This document shows positions 37,307 through 46,903 of a stretch of DNA of 64,000 nt, one piece after another. The stretch comes from Ectothiorhodospira haloalkaliphila ATCC 51935. Lineage in GTDB: Bacteria; Pseudomonadota; Gammaproteobacteria; Ectothiorhodospirales; Ectothiorhodospiraceae. The position numbers and the translations under genes are program-made. The stretch's first letter is position 1. Each line of letters starts with the position of its first letter. The notes beneath the pieces were generated by a model. That model did no database searches. It saw only the letters and a list, made by a program, of their open reading frames with translations, and was not told the DNA's origin. Location: NCBI RefSeq assembly GCF_000633935.1, contig NZ_KK214995.1:37408-101407 (forward strand), in the 5' to 3' direction.

Positions 37307-37678
37307 ATGAAAAACTTGCATTCGCAATCCGGCGCCGGGTTCATCCCGCTGCTGTTGATCATCGGCATCCTCGTGATGCTGGGCACCGTGGGCCTGCGTT
37401 TGTTCCCCGTCTATACGGAGTACTGGAACGTGACGTCCATCGTCAAGGATGTGGCCAGCGAACCGGGTGCCGCCGACAAGAATGCCCGTCAGTTGTGGAC
37501 CGACGTGAACCGCCGCTTCCAGATCAACTCGGTGGAAAACGTACAACGTGATCATGTCACTGTGGAACAGCAGGGAGGCGGACAGGTCCTGCGGGTACAG
37601 TACGAGGTTCGCACCCCCATGATCGCCAATGTGGATGCGGTGGTGAACTTCGATCGGTCGTTTCCGCTGGCGGATTGA
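37307..37678 (+). CDS. DUF4845 membrane-anchored protein
   Basis: The 123-residue protein has an N-terminal segment resembling a type IV pilin-like or single-span anchor: SQSGAGFIPLLLIIGILVMLG, followed by a short extracytoplasmic domain with LFPVYTEYWNVTSIVKDV and QYEVRTPMIANVDAVVNFDR. DUF4845 proteins are typically found between lepB and rnc in Gammaproteobacteria; the function is unknown. ATG 37307 was preferred over TTG 37292. Its stop overlaps the region just before rnc. Confidence 0.85.
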   Translation: MKNLHSQSGAGFIPLLLIIGILVMLGTVGLRLFPVYTEYWNVTSIVKDVASEPGAADKNARQLWTDVNRRFQINSVENVQRDHVTVEQQGGGQVLRVQYEVRTPMIANVDAVVNFDRSFPLAD

Positions 37679-37680
37679 GC

Positions 37681-38364
37681 ATGGCACGTACTGGTCTCAT
37701 GGCGCTCCTGCCGGCATCGGTCCCGGATTCGGATGCGTTACGTCAGGCGCTCACCCACCGCAGCGCGGGTCAATGTCATAACGAGCGTCTGGAATATCTG
37801 GGTGACAGTGTGCTCAATTTCATCATTGCCGACCGCCTCTACCAGGTGCGTCCCGAGGCGCCCGAAGGGGAACTCAGCCGCCTCAGGGCCGCTCTGGTGA
37901 ACAAGGACAGCCTGGCGGTCATCGCCCGGGACCAGGGCATGGGAGAACTGCTCAGCCTGGGCGAGGGCGAGCGCAAGAGCGGCGGCCATCGCCGCGATTC
38001 CATCCTGGCCGATGCCCTGGAAGCGGTGATCGGTGCGGTGTACGTGCTCACGGATTTTGAAACCACGCGGGACTTCGTGCTCAAGCTCTATGCATCGCGC
38101 TTTGCCAGCCTGCCCAGTGCCGAATCCCTCAAGGACCCCAAAACCCGCCTGCAGGAGTGGTTGCAGCGCAGAAACCTGGACATTCCCGACTACGAGATCC
38201 TGGAAGTGTCGGGCAAACCTCATGATCAGCATTTCAAGGCAGCCTGCCATATCCCGGCTCGGGATTTATCGGTGAAGGGCGAGGGCAGCAGTCGTCGCCG
38301 CGCCGAGCAGGCCGCCGCCGTCAAGGCCATGGAAGCACTCCAGGCCGTGGAGAAGAACACTTGA
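37681..38364 (+). CDS. rnc: Ribonuclease III
   Basis: The 227-residue endonuclease has the RNase III signature ERLEYLGDSVLNFIIADRL and the second acidic cluster DALEAVIGAVYV, then a C-terminal dsRNA-binding domain (DPKTRLQEWLQRR to GEGSSRRRAEQAAAVKAM). It processes rRNA and other double-stranded RNAs. ATG 37681 lies 2 bases after the preceding stop. The stop overlaps the TTG start of era. Confidence 0.97.
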   Translation: MARTGLMALLPASVPDSDALRQALTHRSAGQCHNERLEYLGDSVLNFIIADRLYQVRPEAPEGELSRLRAALVNKDSLAVIARDQGMGELLSLGEGERKSGGHRRDSILADALEAVIGAVYVLTDFETTRDFVLKLYASRFASLPSAESLKDPKTRLQEWLQRRNLDIPDYEILEVSGKPHDQHFKAACHIPARDLSVKGEGSSRRRAEQAAAVKAMEALQAVEKNT

Positions 38365-39302
38365 TTGAACATTCCGATCCTGGCTCCCTGGGCCGGGGTG
38401 ATGACCTGCCGTCCACCCGTTGTGGTTATGTGGCCATTATCGGGCGTCCGAACGTGGGCAAGTCCACCTTGCTCAACCACCTGGTGGGGGAGAAGATCGC
38501 GGCCGCCAGCCGCAAGGCCCAGACCACGCGGCACCGCATTCGCGGACTGATCACCCACGGCCCGGATCAGTTGGTGCTGGTGGATACACCGGGGGTGGAT
38601 CCCTCCACACCCAAGTTGTTGGGCAAGGTACTCAACCGCACCGCCCAGGCGGCCGTGGATGATGTGGATGCCGTGGTCCTGGTGGTGGAGGCGGGTCGCT
38701 GGGAACCTGCTGACGAGGCCCTGGCCCAGCGCCTGGAGAACAGCAACCGCCCTGTGGTGCTGGTGATCAACAAGGTGGACCGGCTCAAGGACAAGTCAGC
38801 CCTGTTGCCTTATATCGATCAGGTGCGTGGCCGGTTGCCCTTTCACGAGGTGGTGCCCCTGTCGGCCCTCAAGGGCAAGAACGTGGAGCCGCTGGTGGAC
38901 ACCCTGATGCAGCTCCTGCCCCCAGGCCCCCACCTGTTCCCCGACGACGAAATCACCGACCGTAGCCAGCGGTTCCGCGTGACGGAGGTGATCCGCGAGC
39001 AACTCCTGGAGCGCCTGGGCCAGGAAGTGCCCTACGCCACCTCGGTGGAGGTGGAGCAATGGGAAGACTCCGGCACCGCACTGCATATCGGCGCAGTGAT
39101 CTGGGTGGAGCGCGAGGGTCAGAAGGCCATTGTCGTGGGCAAGGGAGGCCGCATGATCAAGGGCGTGGGCAGCGGCGCCCGGTTGGAACTGGAACAGATG
39201 CTTGAACGCAAGGTGATGCTCAAGCTCTGGGTGAAACTGCGGGACGGCTGGCAGGATGATCTGGATGGTATCCGCCGCATGGGGATCGATGTGGAGTCGT
39301 GA
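38361..39302 (+). CDS. era: GTPase Era
   Basis: The 313-residue GTPase has G1 GRPNVGKSTLL, G3 DTPGVD and G4 NKVD, followed by a KH domain with GAVIWVEREGQKAIVVGKGGRMIK that binds the 3' end of 16S rRNA. No ATG lies in frame near the N-terminus. The start is TTG 38361, overlapping the rnc stop (TTGA), which would tie Era output to rnc translation. The N-terminal extension before GYVAIIGRP is slightly longer than usual. Confidence 0.95.
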   Translation: MIEHSDPGSLGRGDDLPSTRCGYVAIIGRPNVGKSTLLNHLVGEKIAAASRKAQTTRHRIRGLITHGPDQLVLVDTPGVDPSTPKLLGKVLNRTAQAAVDDVDAVVLVVEAGRWEPADEALAQRLENSNRPVVLVINKVDRLKDKSALLPYIDQVRGRLPFHEVVPLSALKGKNVEPLVDTLMQLLPPGPHLFPDDEITDRSQRFRVTEVIREQLLERLGQEVPYATSVEVEQWEDSGTALHIGAVIWVEREGQKAIVVGKGGRMIKGVGSGARLELEQMLERKVMLKLWVKLRDGWQDDLDGIRRMGIDVES

Positions 39303-40003
39303 GCACTGTCTCGCGCAGCATCGGCTATGTGCTGCATGCCCGCCCTTACCGTGAAACCAGCCAGCTGCTGGAGCTGTTCACCGTATCCGAGGGGCGCATG
39401 GCCGCCGTGCTGCGCGGTGCCCGTAACCGGGGCCGTCATGCCGCCCAGCCGTTTCGCCGGATGGAACTGGCCTGGTCCGGACGTGGCCAGGTACAGACCC
39501 TCACCCAGTGCGATGAGATCGGGGCAATGCGGCTCAAGGGAGATCGCGCCATTTGCGGCCTGTACGTCAACGAACTGGCCATGAAGCTGTTGCCCCGACA
39601 GATCCAGGCTCCCGACCTGTTTGAGGCTTATGAGCAGGTGCTGTGCCAGTTGGCAGATGCCGGCATTCCCGTGGAGAGACCGCTGCGCCAGTACGAACTG
39701 GCCCTGTTGAAATGGCTGGGGGAAGGCCTGGAATTCCTGTCCAGCGACGACCTGGAGCCCGGCGCTCATTATGTGCTGGAACCTCAGCAAACGCCGCGCC
39801 GTGCCGGTGCAGGCGAGATGGATTCACCCCACTGCATCACCGGGCGGGCACTGACCGCCCTGTTGTGCGGTCAACTGGAAGACCGCGAAGACCGGCGTCA
39901 GGCAAGGCGGGTGCTGCGTCTGCTGCTGGATCACCATCTGGATGGTAAGCCCCTCGTTTCACGTCAACTCATCGCCCGCGGGCGATCGGATGCCACATCA
40001 TGA
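39299..40003 (+). CDS. recO: DNA repair protein RecO
   Basis: The 234-residue protein begins at GTG 39299, overlapping era by 4 bases. The N-terminal OB fold contains [20 protein letters not shown] and [11 protein letters not shown]. The helical C-terminal domain contains [18 protein letters not shown] and [14 protein letters not shown]. RecO anneals strands and helps load RecA with RecR. The zinc cysteines of some homologues are absent. Confidence 0.94.
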   Translation: MSTVSRSIGYVLHARPYRETSQLLELFTVSEGRMAAVLRGARNRGRHAAQPFRRMELAWSGRGQVQTLTQCDEIGAMRLKGDRAICGLYVNELAMKLLPRQIQAPDLFEAYEQVLCQLADAGIPVERPLRQYELALLKWLGEGLEFLSSDDLEPGAHYVLEPQQTPRRAGAGEMDSPHCITGRALTALLCGQLEDREDRRQARRVLRLLLDHHLDGKPLVSRQLIARGRSDATS

Positions 40004-40740
40004 GCTTTGTCTTTCCCCGTTTACGCCTAGGTGTGAACATCGATCATCTGGCCACCATCCGGCAGGTACGTCACACCACCTATCCTGATCTGGAAGAAGC
40101 CGTACGCCGTATCGAGGCCGCAGGCGCCGATATCATCACCCTGCACCTGCGTGAGGACAGGCGCCATATTCAGGACGCCGATGTGCATGGCCTGCGCCAT
40201 ACCATCCAGAGCGGCATGAATCTGGAAATGGCTCCCACCGCCGAGATGCATGCCATTGCCCTGGAGGTGAAGCCCGAGGCCTGTTGTCTGGTGCCTGAGC
40301 GCCGTGAGGAGCTCACCACCGAGGGTGGGCTGGACGTTCTGGGTCATGAGGATCGCCTGGCCGACTATTGTGCCGGACTGGTGGAGGCCGGCATCAAGGT
40401 CTCCCTGTTCGTGGAGCCGGATCCCGAGCACCTGGATGCCGCCCGGCGCATCGGCGCGCCCGTGGTGGAATTGCACACGGGCGCTTATGCCAACGCCGGG
40501 AGCCCTGAGGAGCGTCAGGCGCTGCTGGAACAGATCCGTCGGGCGGCGCGCCACGGCCACGAACTGGGGCTGGTGGTCAGTGCCGGTCACGGCCTGGACT
40601 ACGATAACGTGGGAGCCATTGCCGCGATTCCTGAATTTTATGAGTTGAACATCGGCCACGCCATCGTGGCGCGGGCCCTGTTCTGTGGCGTGCAGGACGC
40701 GGTGGCACAGATGCGCGCCGCCATGGATGCCGCCCGCTGA
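40000..40740 (+). CDS. pdxJ: Pyridoxine 5'-phosphate synthase PdxJ
   Basis: The 246-residue TIM-barrel enzyme condenses 1-deoxyxylulose 5-phosphate with aminoacetone phosphate. Motifs include [39 protein letters not shown] and [13 protein letters not shown]. It overlaps recO by 4 bases and acpS by 1 base. The length is typical. Confidence 0.97.
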   Translation: MSFVFPRLRLGVNIDHLATIRQVRHTTYPDLEEAVRRIEAAGADIITLHLREDRRHIQDADVHGLRHTIQSGMNLEMAPTAEMHAIALEVKPEACCLVPERREELTTEGGLDVLGHEDRLADYCAGLVEAGIKVSLFVEPDPEHLDAARRIGAPVVELHTGAYANAGSPEERQALLEQIRRAARHGHELGLVVSAGHGLDYDNVGAIAAIPEFYELNIGHAIVARALFCGVQDAVAQMRAAMDAAR

Positions 40741-41120
40741 TGCGCGTGATCGGGATCGGTACGGATATCGTTGCCGTGCACCGTATCGAGGCCTCGTTGA
40801 CCCGCCATGGCGAGGGTTTTGCCCAACGTATCCTGCATCCTGACGAGTGGGATGGGTTTCGCGACAGTCCCGCACCGGCGGCATTCCTGGCAAAACGCTT
40901 CGCGGCCAAGGAGGCGGTGGCCAAGGCCCTGGGCGTGGGCATCGGGGCCAGGATGTCCCTTCAGGATGCCTGCGTCGACCACGACCCCCATGGACGCCCC
41001 GTGCTGCGCCTGGATGGAAGGGGACAGGAAACGGCACAGGTCCTGGGGGTCAAGGAGACGCAGATCAGCCTCTCCGATGAGCGCGAATACGCCCTGGCCT
41101 TCGTGGTCATGTCAGGTTGA
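40740..41120 (+). CDS. acpS: Holo-[acyl-carrier-protein] synthase
   Basis: The 126-residue phosphopantetheinyl transferase has the signature GIGTDIVAVHRIE and FAAKEAVAKALG. The final ISLSDEREYALAFVVM strand completes the fold. It starts at the last base of pdxJ. Its 3' end overlaps the convergent kinase gene by 14 bases, so no terminator separates them. Confidence 0.96.
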   Translation: MRVIGIGTDIVAVHRIEASLTRHGEGFAQRILHPDEWDGFRDSPAPAAFLAKRFAAKEAVAKALGVGIGARMSLQDACVDHDPHGRPVLRLDGRGQETAQVLGVKETQISLSDEREYALAFVVMSG

Positions 41121-43851
41121 TCACGTTGTCCCAAAGCGATAGCAGGGCCTCCACCTCTCCCAGCAGGGTTTGACGCATTCCGGGTATGGACACCTCGTCA
41201 TTCTCGCGCAGGGCCTTCTCCAGAGCCGTGCTGGCCGCCTCCAGGCGGGGGGTTGCGCAGTAGCGCGAGGCCCCCTTGAGCTGGTGCGCCAGTTTAAGCA
41301 GCGCCGGGCGCTTCATCCCGGCATCGCACAATTCCTGTCGGGCCCTTGTCAGATCCCGGATCAAGAGTTGTCGCAGTTCCCTCGCCAGGTCCGGGGAATC
41401 GCCGGCCATTCTCAGGGCGCGCTCCGGATCGTGAAGAGGGCCCCCGGGCGGTGGTTGGAACGAGCCTGCGGCGGGGGCGGCGCTGACCGGGGCCTGCTCA
41501 TTGGAGGCCTTTTTCACGCAGTCCAGCAGATCGTTCTGGGACACGGGCTTGGTCAGGATGCGGTCAAACCCCAGCTCCAGCAGCTCCCGATGAAACTCGG
41601 GGCGGGCATCTGCAGTCACGGCAATGATCCTGGCGCCTGGGTCCTCCCGCCGGATGAGCCGAAGCGCTCCGGGGCCGTCCAGCACTGGCATGTGTACATC
41701 CATGAATACGATATCGCAGCGGCGGGCCCGGTAGGATTCCGCGGCCTGGCGGCCGTTGGCGGCTTCATCCACCAGACCGCCCATGCCGCTGACGAACTCG
41801 GTGAGCAGACGGCGATTGATGGCATTGTCATCGGCGATGAGAACGCGCTTGCCACTGATGGACCGGGGCCCTGGATGTGCCAGTCGGGGCCTCTCGGTCA
41901 CGGGGTGCTGCCCGGATTCAGTACCCTGTCTGAGCAGATACTCTCTCAGCATGCTTTCGGACAACTGCGGCGCGACCAGCAGAGCCCCGCGCCGACGCCA
42001 TTCGGCGGTGAGATCGTCCGGGAGCGCAGAGAACGCGACCAGGATCACCTGTTCCGCCTGCCGGGGGGGCTGTCGGAGGAGCCGCAGGGTCTCGGCGCCC
42101 GGACGGCGTAACCATAGCAAGCCCCGATGCCTGTGCGATGCACTCAGCGCATCCAGAAAGCCCTGCATGCTATCCATTGGCCACGCCTGCAGCCCCTGCT
42201 GGCGCGCGCAGGCCAGCGCCAGGTCACGGGCTTCGGCGTCATCCGCGTGGATCACCAGGGCATCGAGCACCGGTGGGGCGGGTTTGGCGGCCGCCTCGAC
42301 GGTATCCATGGGCACCTGCAGGCGGAAGGTGGCGCCTTCGCCCGGACGACTGTCCACCGAGATCTGGCCTCCAAGCACCTTGACCAGGCCTCGCGTGATG
42401 CCAAGCCCCAGGCCTGACCCCAACCGTTGAATCTCATCGGGCTGAACCTGGTAAAAGGGCTCGAAGATGCGCTCCAGGTGGGCTTCCTCGATCCCGGGCC
42501 CGAAGTCCTGAACCTCCATCTCCAGAACAGTGCCCTGAGCAGCCTCACGGGCCCGCACCCGCAGGATGACATGGCCGTTGAGCGTGAACTTGACCGCATT
42601 GCTGAGCACGTTGGTCAGTAACTGCTTCACCCGTAGCGGATCGCTGACCAACTGCTCCGGGGTGCCTGGTTCCATCAGCAGGGCAATATTGACGGTCCTT
42701 TCCGGAACGGCCTTGTCGCAAACGCTGATCACTTCGCCCAGCAGTTGCTGCAGGCTGAAGGCCGTACGGTTGATGTAGACGTTGCCGGACTCGATGCGGG
42801 AAATATCCAGCAGGTCGCTGACCAGTTTCAGGGTGTCCTGGCTGGATTCATCGATGATATTGACCCAGGAGCGTTCCTGGTCATCCAGGGTGCCACGCTG
42901 GATCAACAACTCCGCGTAGCCCTGAACTGCGGTGAGGGGAGTACGCAGTTCGTGGCTGATGCTGGCCAGAAACTCGGATTTGCGCCGATTGGCCTCATCT
43001 GCCTCACCACGGGCCCGGGTCAGGGCCTGGTTCTTCTCGTCGATCTCACGGAGTTTTTCCTGCAGGCGCTGCGTGGCTTCCTGAATACGCTCGGTCATGG
43101 ACTGCTGGGAACGCTCGATGCTCTCCGCCATGCTGTTGATGCCCACCTGCAGCACGCCGATTTCACCATCCACCCGGGCACGACTTCGGGCCGTGAGGTC
43201 TCCCTGGTCGATGTACTTCACTGTGGCAGCAATCTTCTCCAACGGTACGGACAAGCGCATGCTCCAGCGGCTCACCAGCACCCAGGTGATCGTCAACAAG
43301 AGCATGACGAGCATCAGGCTTTGCAGCATGGACTGGGTCTGACGCAACGAGGTGGGGATGTTGGTCAGGTTGAGTGAGACCGTGCCGATGAGGCGGGGGT
43401 CGCCATTGCCTGGGGCTGTGGCGGCATCGGGCAAGGGCAGGTCGAACTCGTCCAGGGCAGTGAGACGGATCTCCTCCTGAAAACGTTTGACCTCCTCGCC
43501 AAACAGGTGTGACGCCATCCAGGCTAAGGGGGAGTGGGCATCACTACCCTCCAGCTGCTGTTCGTGGTGGTAAACCTGATGCCCCTGGTGATCCGTGATG
43601 GTGACCTCCAGCACATCGGGCTGCATGCGTGCCTTGGCGGTCACCGCCTCCAGATAGTTCTTGTTGCCGGAGATCACCCCATACTCAGCCGCCGGCGCCA
43701 GGAACGCCGCCAACATCTCGCCGCGCATCAACAACTGTTCATCCAGCTCACGGACCTTGATGTCCGTCCAGTAGAGAGTCAGCGCCAGCGCCACCGCGAG
43801 GCTGGGTAGCAGTGACAGGGTGAGGATGCGATGGCGTATGCGACCTTGCAT
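41107..43851 (-). CDS. Membrane hybrid histidine kinase with receiver and HPt domains (BarA-like layout)
   Basis: The 914-residue kinase is the last gene of the five-gene array. Domains: TM1 ~9-27, periplasmic sensor ~28-174, TM2 ~175-194 (LQSLMLVMLLLTITWVLVS), HAMP ~195-250, coiled coil ~250-290, HisKA with His300 in SISHELRTPLTAVQGY, HATPase (NVLSNAVKFT, DFGPGI, GSGLGLGI), a degenerate receiver-like region (~540-650) lacking an obvious phospho-Asp pocket, an intact receiver with IADDN and IVFMDVHMPVLDG, and an HPt domain with LAHQLKGASRYC. This is a full phosphorelay in one chain; the output regulator is not encoded nearby. ATG 43851 overlaps the stop of the binding-protein gene (TGATG), so its translation is coupled. 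Confidence 0.93.
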   Translation of the reverse strand: MQGRIRHRILTLSLLPSLAVALALTLYWTDIKVRELDEQLLMRGEMLAAFLAPAAEYGVISGNKNYLEAVTAKARMQPDVLEVTITDHQGHQVYHHEQQLEGSDAHSPLAWMASHLFGEEVKRFQEEIRLTALDEFDLPLPDAATAPGNGDPRLIGTVSLNLTNIPTSLRQTQSMLQSLMLVMLLLTITWVLVSRWSMRLSVPLEKIAATVKYIDQGDLTARSRARVDGEIGVLQVGINSMAESIERSQQSMTERIQEATQRLQEKLREIDEKNQALTRARGEADEANRRKSEFLASISHELRTPLTAVQGYAELLIQRGTLDDQERSWVNIIDESSQDTLKLVSDLLDISRIESGNVYINRTAFSLQQLLGEVISVCDKAVPERTVNIALLMEPGTPEQLVSDPLRVKQLLTNVLSNAVKFTLNGHVILRVRAREAAQGTVLEMEVQDFGPGIEEAHLERIFEPFYQVQPDEIQRLGSGLGLGITRGLVKVLGGQISVDSRPGEGATFRLQVPMDTVEAAAKPAPPVLDALVIHADDAEARDLALACARQQGLQAWPMDSMQGFLDALSASHRHRGLLWLRRPGAETLRLLRQPPRQAEQVILVAFSALPDDLTAEWRRRGALLVAPQLSESMLREYLLRQGTESGQHPVTERPRLAHPGPRSISGKRVLIADDNAINRRLLTEFVSGMGGLVDEAANGRQAAESYRARRCDIVFMDVHMPVLDGPGALRLIRREDPGARIIAVTADARPEFHRELLELGFDRILTKPVSQNDLLDCVKKASNEQAPVSAAPAAGSFQPPPGGPLHDPERALRMAGDSPDLARELRQLLIRDLTRARQELCDAGMKRPALLKLAHQLKGASRYCATPRLEAASTALEKALRENDEVSIPGMRQTLLGEVEALLSLWDNVINLT

Positions 43852-44861
43852 CAGGGCTCTTCCACCGTGATGCGCAGGGAACGGGCCACCTGGTGATTGA
43901 TGGAGACCTGATGGACTTGAGTATGGCGGCGTACCGCCACCCAACCGTCGGGGCCATTCAGGGACTGGATGAACTGGCCGGCCTCGCGGCCCAGGGCCTG
44001 TGGCGGACTGTGGATGGACATCAGGGCTCCCGCCCGGTGAAGGGCCTCGGAATGACCAATCAGCGGCGTCCCCTGCCGATACGTGGTCATCATGATACTG
44101 ACGATGGTGCGGGGGTTGTAGATGCGCCGGTCGGGGACGGTGATGATGGCATCCGCTTCCCTTGATGCCCGGATGAAGGTAGGGATCAGGTCATCCTCCT
44201 CGGCAGCGAACCGCAACAGGGACTGGGGATCGTCCTTTTCACGAAGGCTGGTGTTGTCCAGGTTGGTTCCAAACCCTGGGCTCTGGACGATGGCGAAGCG
44301 GTGCAGGACAGGTACATGCCGGCGTACGATCTCCATCCGGCGTTCCAGCGGGATATCCATGAAAATGGCCGCAAAACGCGGATCATCGTCGCGACTGCCC
44401 ATGACTCGCTCATAACTGATGGTGGGCACGGTGATGCTGAGCACCCGTGCCTTTCGCGTTTGCGATTGCGCGGATTCAGCTGCCCGTGTTCCGGACGTGA
44501 TGATCAGGCAATTGTGGCAATCGGCACTCTGGATCCACAGCGCGGCATCCGGCGATTCCATTGCGGTGAAAACGGGTTCCTTGTCTCTTGGCAGGGTGCG
44601 AGCAAGGCCCTGGAAAACCTCCTGATGCAAGGGACTGTCTGCACTTGCCAGGAAGATGATGCGCTGGAAGTGCGTGGCCGTCGGTGCTGCGCCATCCAGG
44701 CCCTGAGCAAGCGCGGTCTGGCCCATCCCCAAACCCATCCATATCGCCATGCCCAGGCACAACCGGGCCAATGAGGCATTCAGCCAGAAGCGCCCGCTCG
44801 CCCAGGAACGCCTGCCGACGCCCCTGAGGGTATGGGTGTTGAAAGGGGAGAACCGTTCCAT
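43851..44861 (-). CDS. ABC-type substrate-binding-like periplasmic protein 1 (PF04392 type)
   Basis: The 336-residue exported protein has a long signal region with cleavage near TALAQ (~52). The body fits the ABC_sub_bind family: IFMDIPLERRMEIVRRHVP, VPDRRIYNPRTIVSIMMTTYR and PLIGHSEALHRAGALMSIHSPP. A Cys-x-x-Cys (Cys115, Cys118) in ADCHNCLIITSGTR is shared with the paralogue at 46900-47817. No permease or ATPase is encoded nearby, so uptake through an ABC transporter is not supported. Coupling to the kinase gene by TGATG suggests it presents a ligand to the kinase sensor domain. It starts 8 bases after TonB receptor 1. Confidence 0.82.
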   Translation of the reverse strand: MERFSPFNTHTLRGVGRRSWASGRFWLNASLARLCLGMAIWMGLGMGQTALAQGLDGAAPTATHFQRIIFLASADSPLHQEVFQGLARTLPRDKEPVFTAMESPDAALWIQSADCHNCLIITSGTRAAESAQSQTRKARVLSITVPTISYERVMGSRDDDPRFAAIFMDIPLERRMEIVRRHVPVLHRFAIVQSPGFGTNLDNTSLREKDDPQSLLRFAAEEDDLIPTFIRASREADAIITVPDRRIYNPRTIVSIMMTTYRQGTPLIGHSEALHRAGALMSIHSPPQALGREAGQFIQSLNGPDGWVAVRRHTQVHQVSINHQVARSLRITVEEP

Positions 44862-44869
44862 GGGCAGTC

Positions 44870-46903
44870 TCAGAATTCCGCGCTCAGGGTGAACCAGGCC
44901 CCCGTCTTGCGAGGGTTGGCACGCCAGTTCGAATCGGGCGAACGGGTGTCGTAGCCACCGGCCAGCAGGTCGGTGATGGAAAGTGAGGCTTCCAGCCGAG
45001 GGGAGAGCTGGTGAGTCAGATGAAGGTCCAGGAAACCGTCCCCCGCGTCCACGGGGCGACTGCCGGGATCATCGATCCACCGTATATCGCCGTAGTGGTA
45101 GTAGCTGGTCATGATGCGCCAGTCATCACTGGGGCGCAGGATCACGCCCAGGTTCACCACATGGGAGGGTACCGAATCCGCCTGGGTCTGGCCGTGACCG
45201 TCACTGCGTGCCTGCATCAGGCTCAGCCCGCCCGTGAGGCGCAGGCGCCGATGGGGGCGGTAGCCCAGCTCGCCCTCCACGCCACTGATGCGCAGGTTGC
45301 CCTCGTTCCTGATGACGCCGGGTGGTTGAGCATTGATGATGGCCTCGTAGGGCATCTGGATGATCTGCTCAATGATGTTGTGAAAACCCTTGAGATCGAC
45401 TGTGCCACGACCCTGGTCGTACTGCCCATGGTAACCCAGCTCGTAGGAGCGGATGACTTCTGCGTGCAGGTCGTCCTCGGTGGTGAGCAGGAAGATATCC
45501 GTGCCGGGTATTCGACCCCTGGCATACGCTTCCACCAGGCTGGGCGTGCGGGTGGCCCGGGAGACGACGGCGCGGATGCTGTGCGTATCCGTGGGCATGA
45601 AAGTGATGCCTGCCCGTGGAAGGAATTCATCGCCGACCAGATCGTTATGTTCATACATACCCCCAAGATGAACCATCCAATGGGCATTGGGCGACCATTC
45701 CAGATGGCCGAACAGTCGATACAGTTCATTGTTCACCCAGTTGCCGTGGTCGTAGTAGAACTCGGATCGTGACTGATCACGCCGAACCCCAGCACCCACC
45801 ACCCAACGCGAATCCTGACCCACAACGCGATGCCGTTCCAGCTCGATGTCATGACGCCGGGATACCGTCACGGCAGGGTCGTCGGGAGTATTGGCAAAGA
45901 AGGCGCGCCCATCGTTTTGCTGGAAAAAGTACTGGATGACATGGCTGGTGCCCATATCACTGTGTTCTTCCAGCCTGAGCTGCAGATGACCTGAGTCGAG
46001 GGTGTCGTTGCGAAACGGCGGATGCACGTCATGAGTGCTCCCTGGGCGCCGCTCTGCCTGGAATAGACCCGCGTGAGTGGTCAGCATCCATCCGTGCGAT
46101 AACAGCCAGTCTGCACGAAATCTCAGGGTATTGAGCGTGGGTTCGTCATGAGCAGAAGTCAGTCCATCATCGTGTTTCTGGCTGAGGCTCACTCGGTAGG
46201 CCAGGGCGGCCTCCTCATCACTGCCGCCCAGTCGGTACCTGAGGTCACGGATGCCTCTCGAACCCAGCCGTGTGTGGATCTGCTGGCCTTGAGTATCGGC
46301 GGAGTGTCGTGTGAGCACGTTGATGATGGCGGAAAAGGCGTTGGAACCGTAGGCGGCTGCATTGGGGCCGCGGATGATCTCGATGCGTTCAATATCGTCC
46401 GGATGCAAGTCCAGGTCTGACCGTTGGGCCCCTCCTGTGGTGGGGCTGTAAATGGAGCGCCCGTCAATGAGTACCTGCATCTGTCGCGTGAACCGTTGCC
46501 CCAGTCCCTGATAGGCCACCATGGGATGATTCCCGTTATGCTGGCCAACGATCATGCCCGGCACCAGCCGAAGCAGATCCGTCAGATCCCTCGCCTGGCT
46601 GGCCTCCAGCCACTCCCGGTCGACGACCGTGATGGATGCTGGTGCCTCAAGCAGGGGCTGCTCCAGGCGCGTGGCCGTGAGGGCTACCGGCATATCCATG
46701 AAGAAATCCTGTTCTGTGGGAGACCATTCGCCGGCCCAGGCGGGCAGGCCAAAGGGCAGGAGCAGGGTTGTGCCCATGAGCCATGGAAGGGTCCTGCCAG
46801 CAGTGCGGTGGCATGCCTTTGACGGATGATGGTGGCGAGACATGGTCTTTGGTGTTTGCCCGGAACCCGGGTGGGCGGGCATTGAGGTGAGTTTCAGTGT
46901 CAT
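44870..46903 (-). CDS. TonB-dependent receptor 1 of the sensory array
   Basis: The 677-residue outer-membrane receptor has an extended N-terminus, a hydrophobic export segment ending near PAWAGEW, a plug domain (APASITVVDREWLEASQARDL, LLRLVPGMIVG, MQVLIDGRSIYSP, IERIEIIRGPNAAAYGSNAF) and a barrel ending in LSAEF with the C-terminal aromatic signature. It shares the post-signal motif PTEQDxFMDxPVALTATRL with receptor 2, where it may serve as the TonB-box region. ATG 46903 overlaps the stop of binding protein 2 (ATGA). The substrate is unknown. Confidence 0.9.
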   Translation of the reverse strand: MTLKLTSMPAHPGSGQTPKTMSRHHHPSKACHRTAGRTLPWLMGTTLLLPFGLPAWAGEWSPTEQDFFMDMPVALTATRLEQPLLEAPASITVVDREWLEASQARDLTDLLRLVPGMIVGQHNGNHPMVAYQGLGQRFTRQMQVLIDGRSIYSPTTGGAQRSDLDLHPDDIERIEIIRGPNAAAYGSNAFSAIINVLTRHSADTQGQQIHTRLGSRGIRDLRYRLGGSDEEAALAYRVSLSQKHDDGLTSAHDEPTLNTLRFRADWLLSHGWMLTTHAGLFQAERRPGSTHDVHPPFRNDTLDSGHLQLRLEEHSDMGTSHVIQYFFQQNDGRAFFANTPDDPAVTVSRRHDIELERHRVVGQDSRWVVGAGVRRDQSRSEFYYDHGNWVNNELYRLFGHLEWSPNAHWMVHLGGMYEHNDLVGDEFLPRAGITFMPTDTHSIRAVVSRATRTPSLVEAYARGRIPGTDIFLLTTEDDLHAEVIRSYELGYHGQYDQGRGTVDLKGFHNIIEQIIQMPYEAIINAQPPGVIRNEGNLRISGVEGELGYRPHRRLRLTGGLSLMQARSDGHGQTQADSVPSHVVNLGVILRPSDDWRIMTSYYHYGDIRWIDDPGSRPVDAGDGFLDLHLTHQLSPRLEASLSITDLLAGGYDTRSPDSNWRANPRKTGAWFTLSAEF

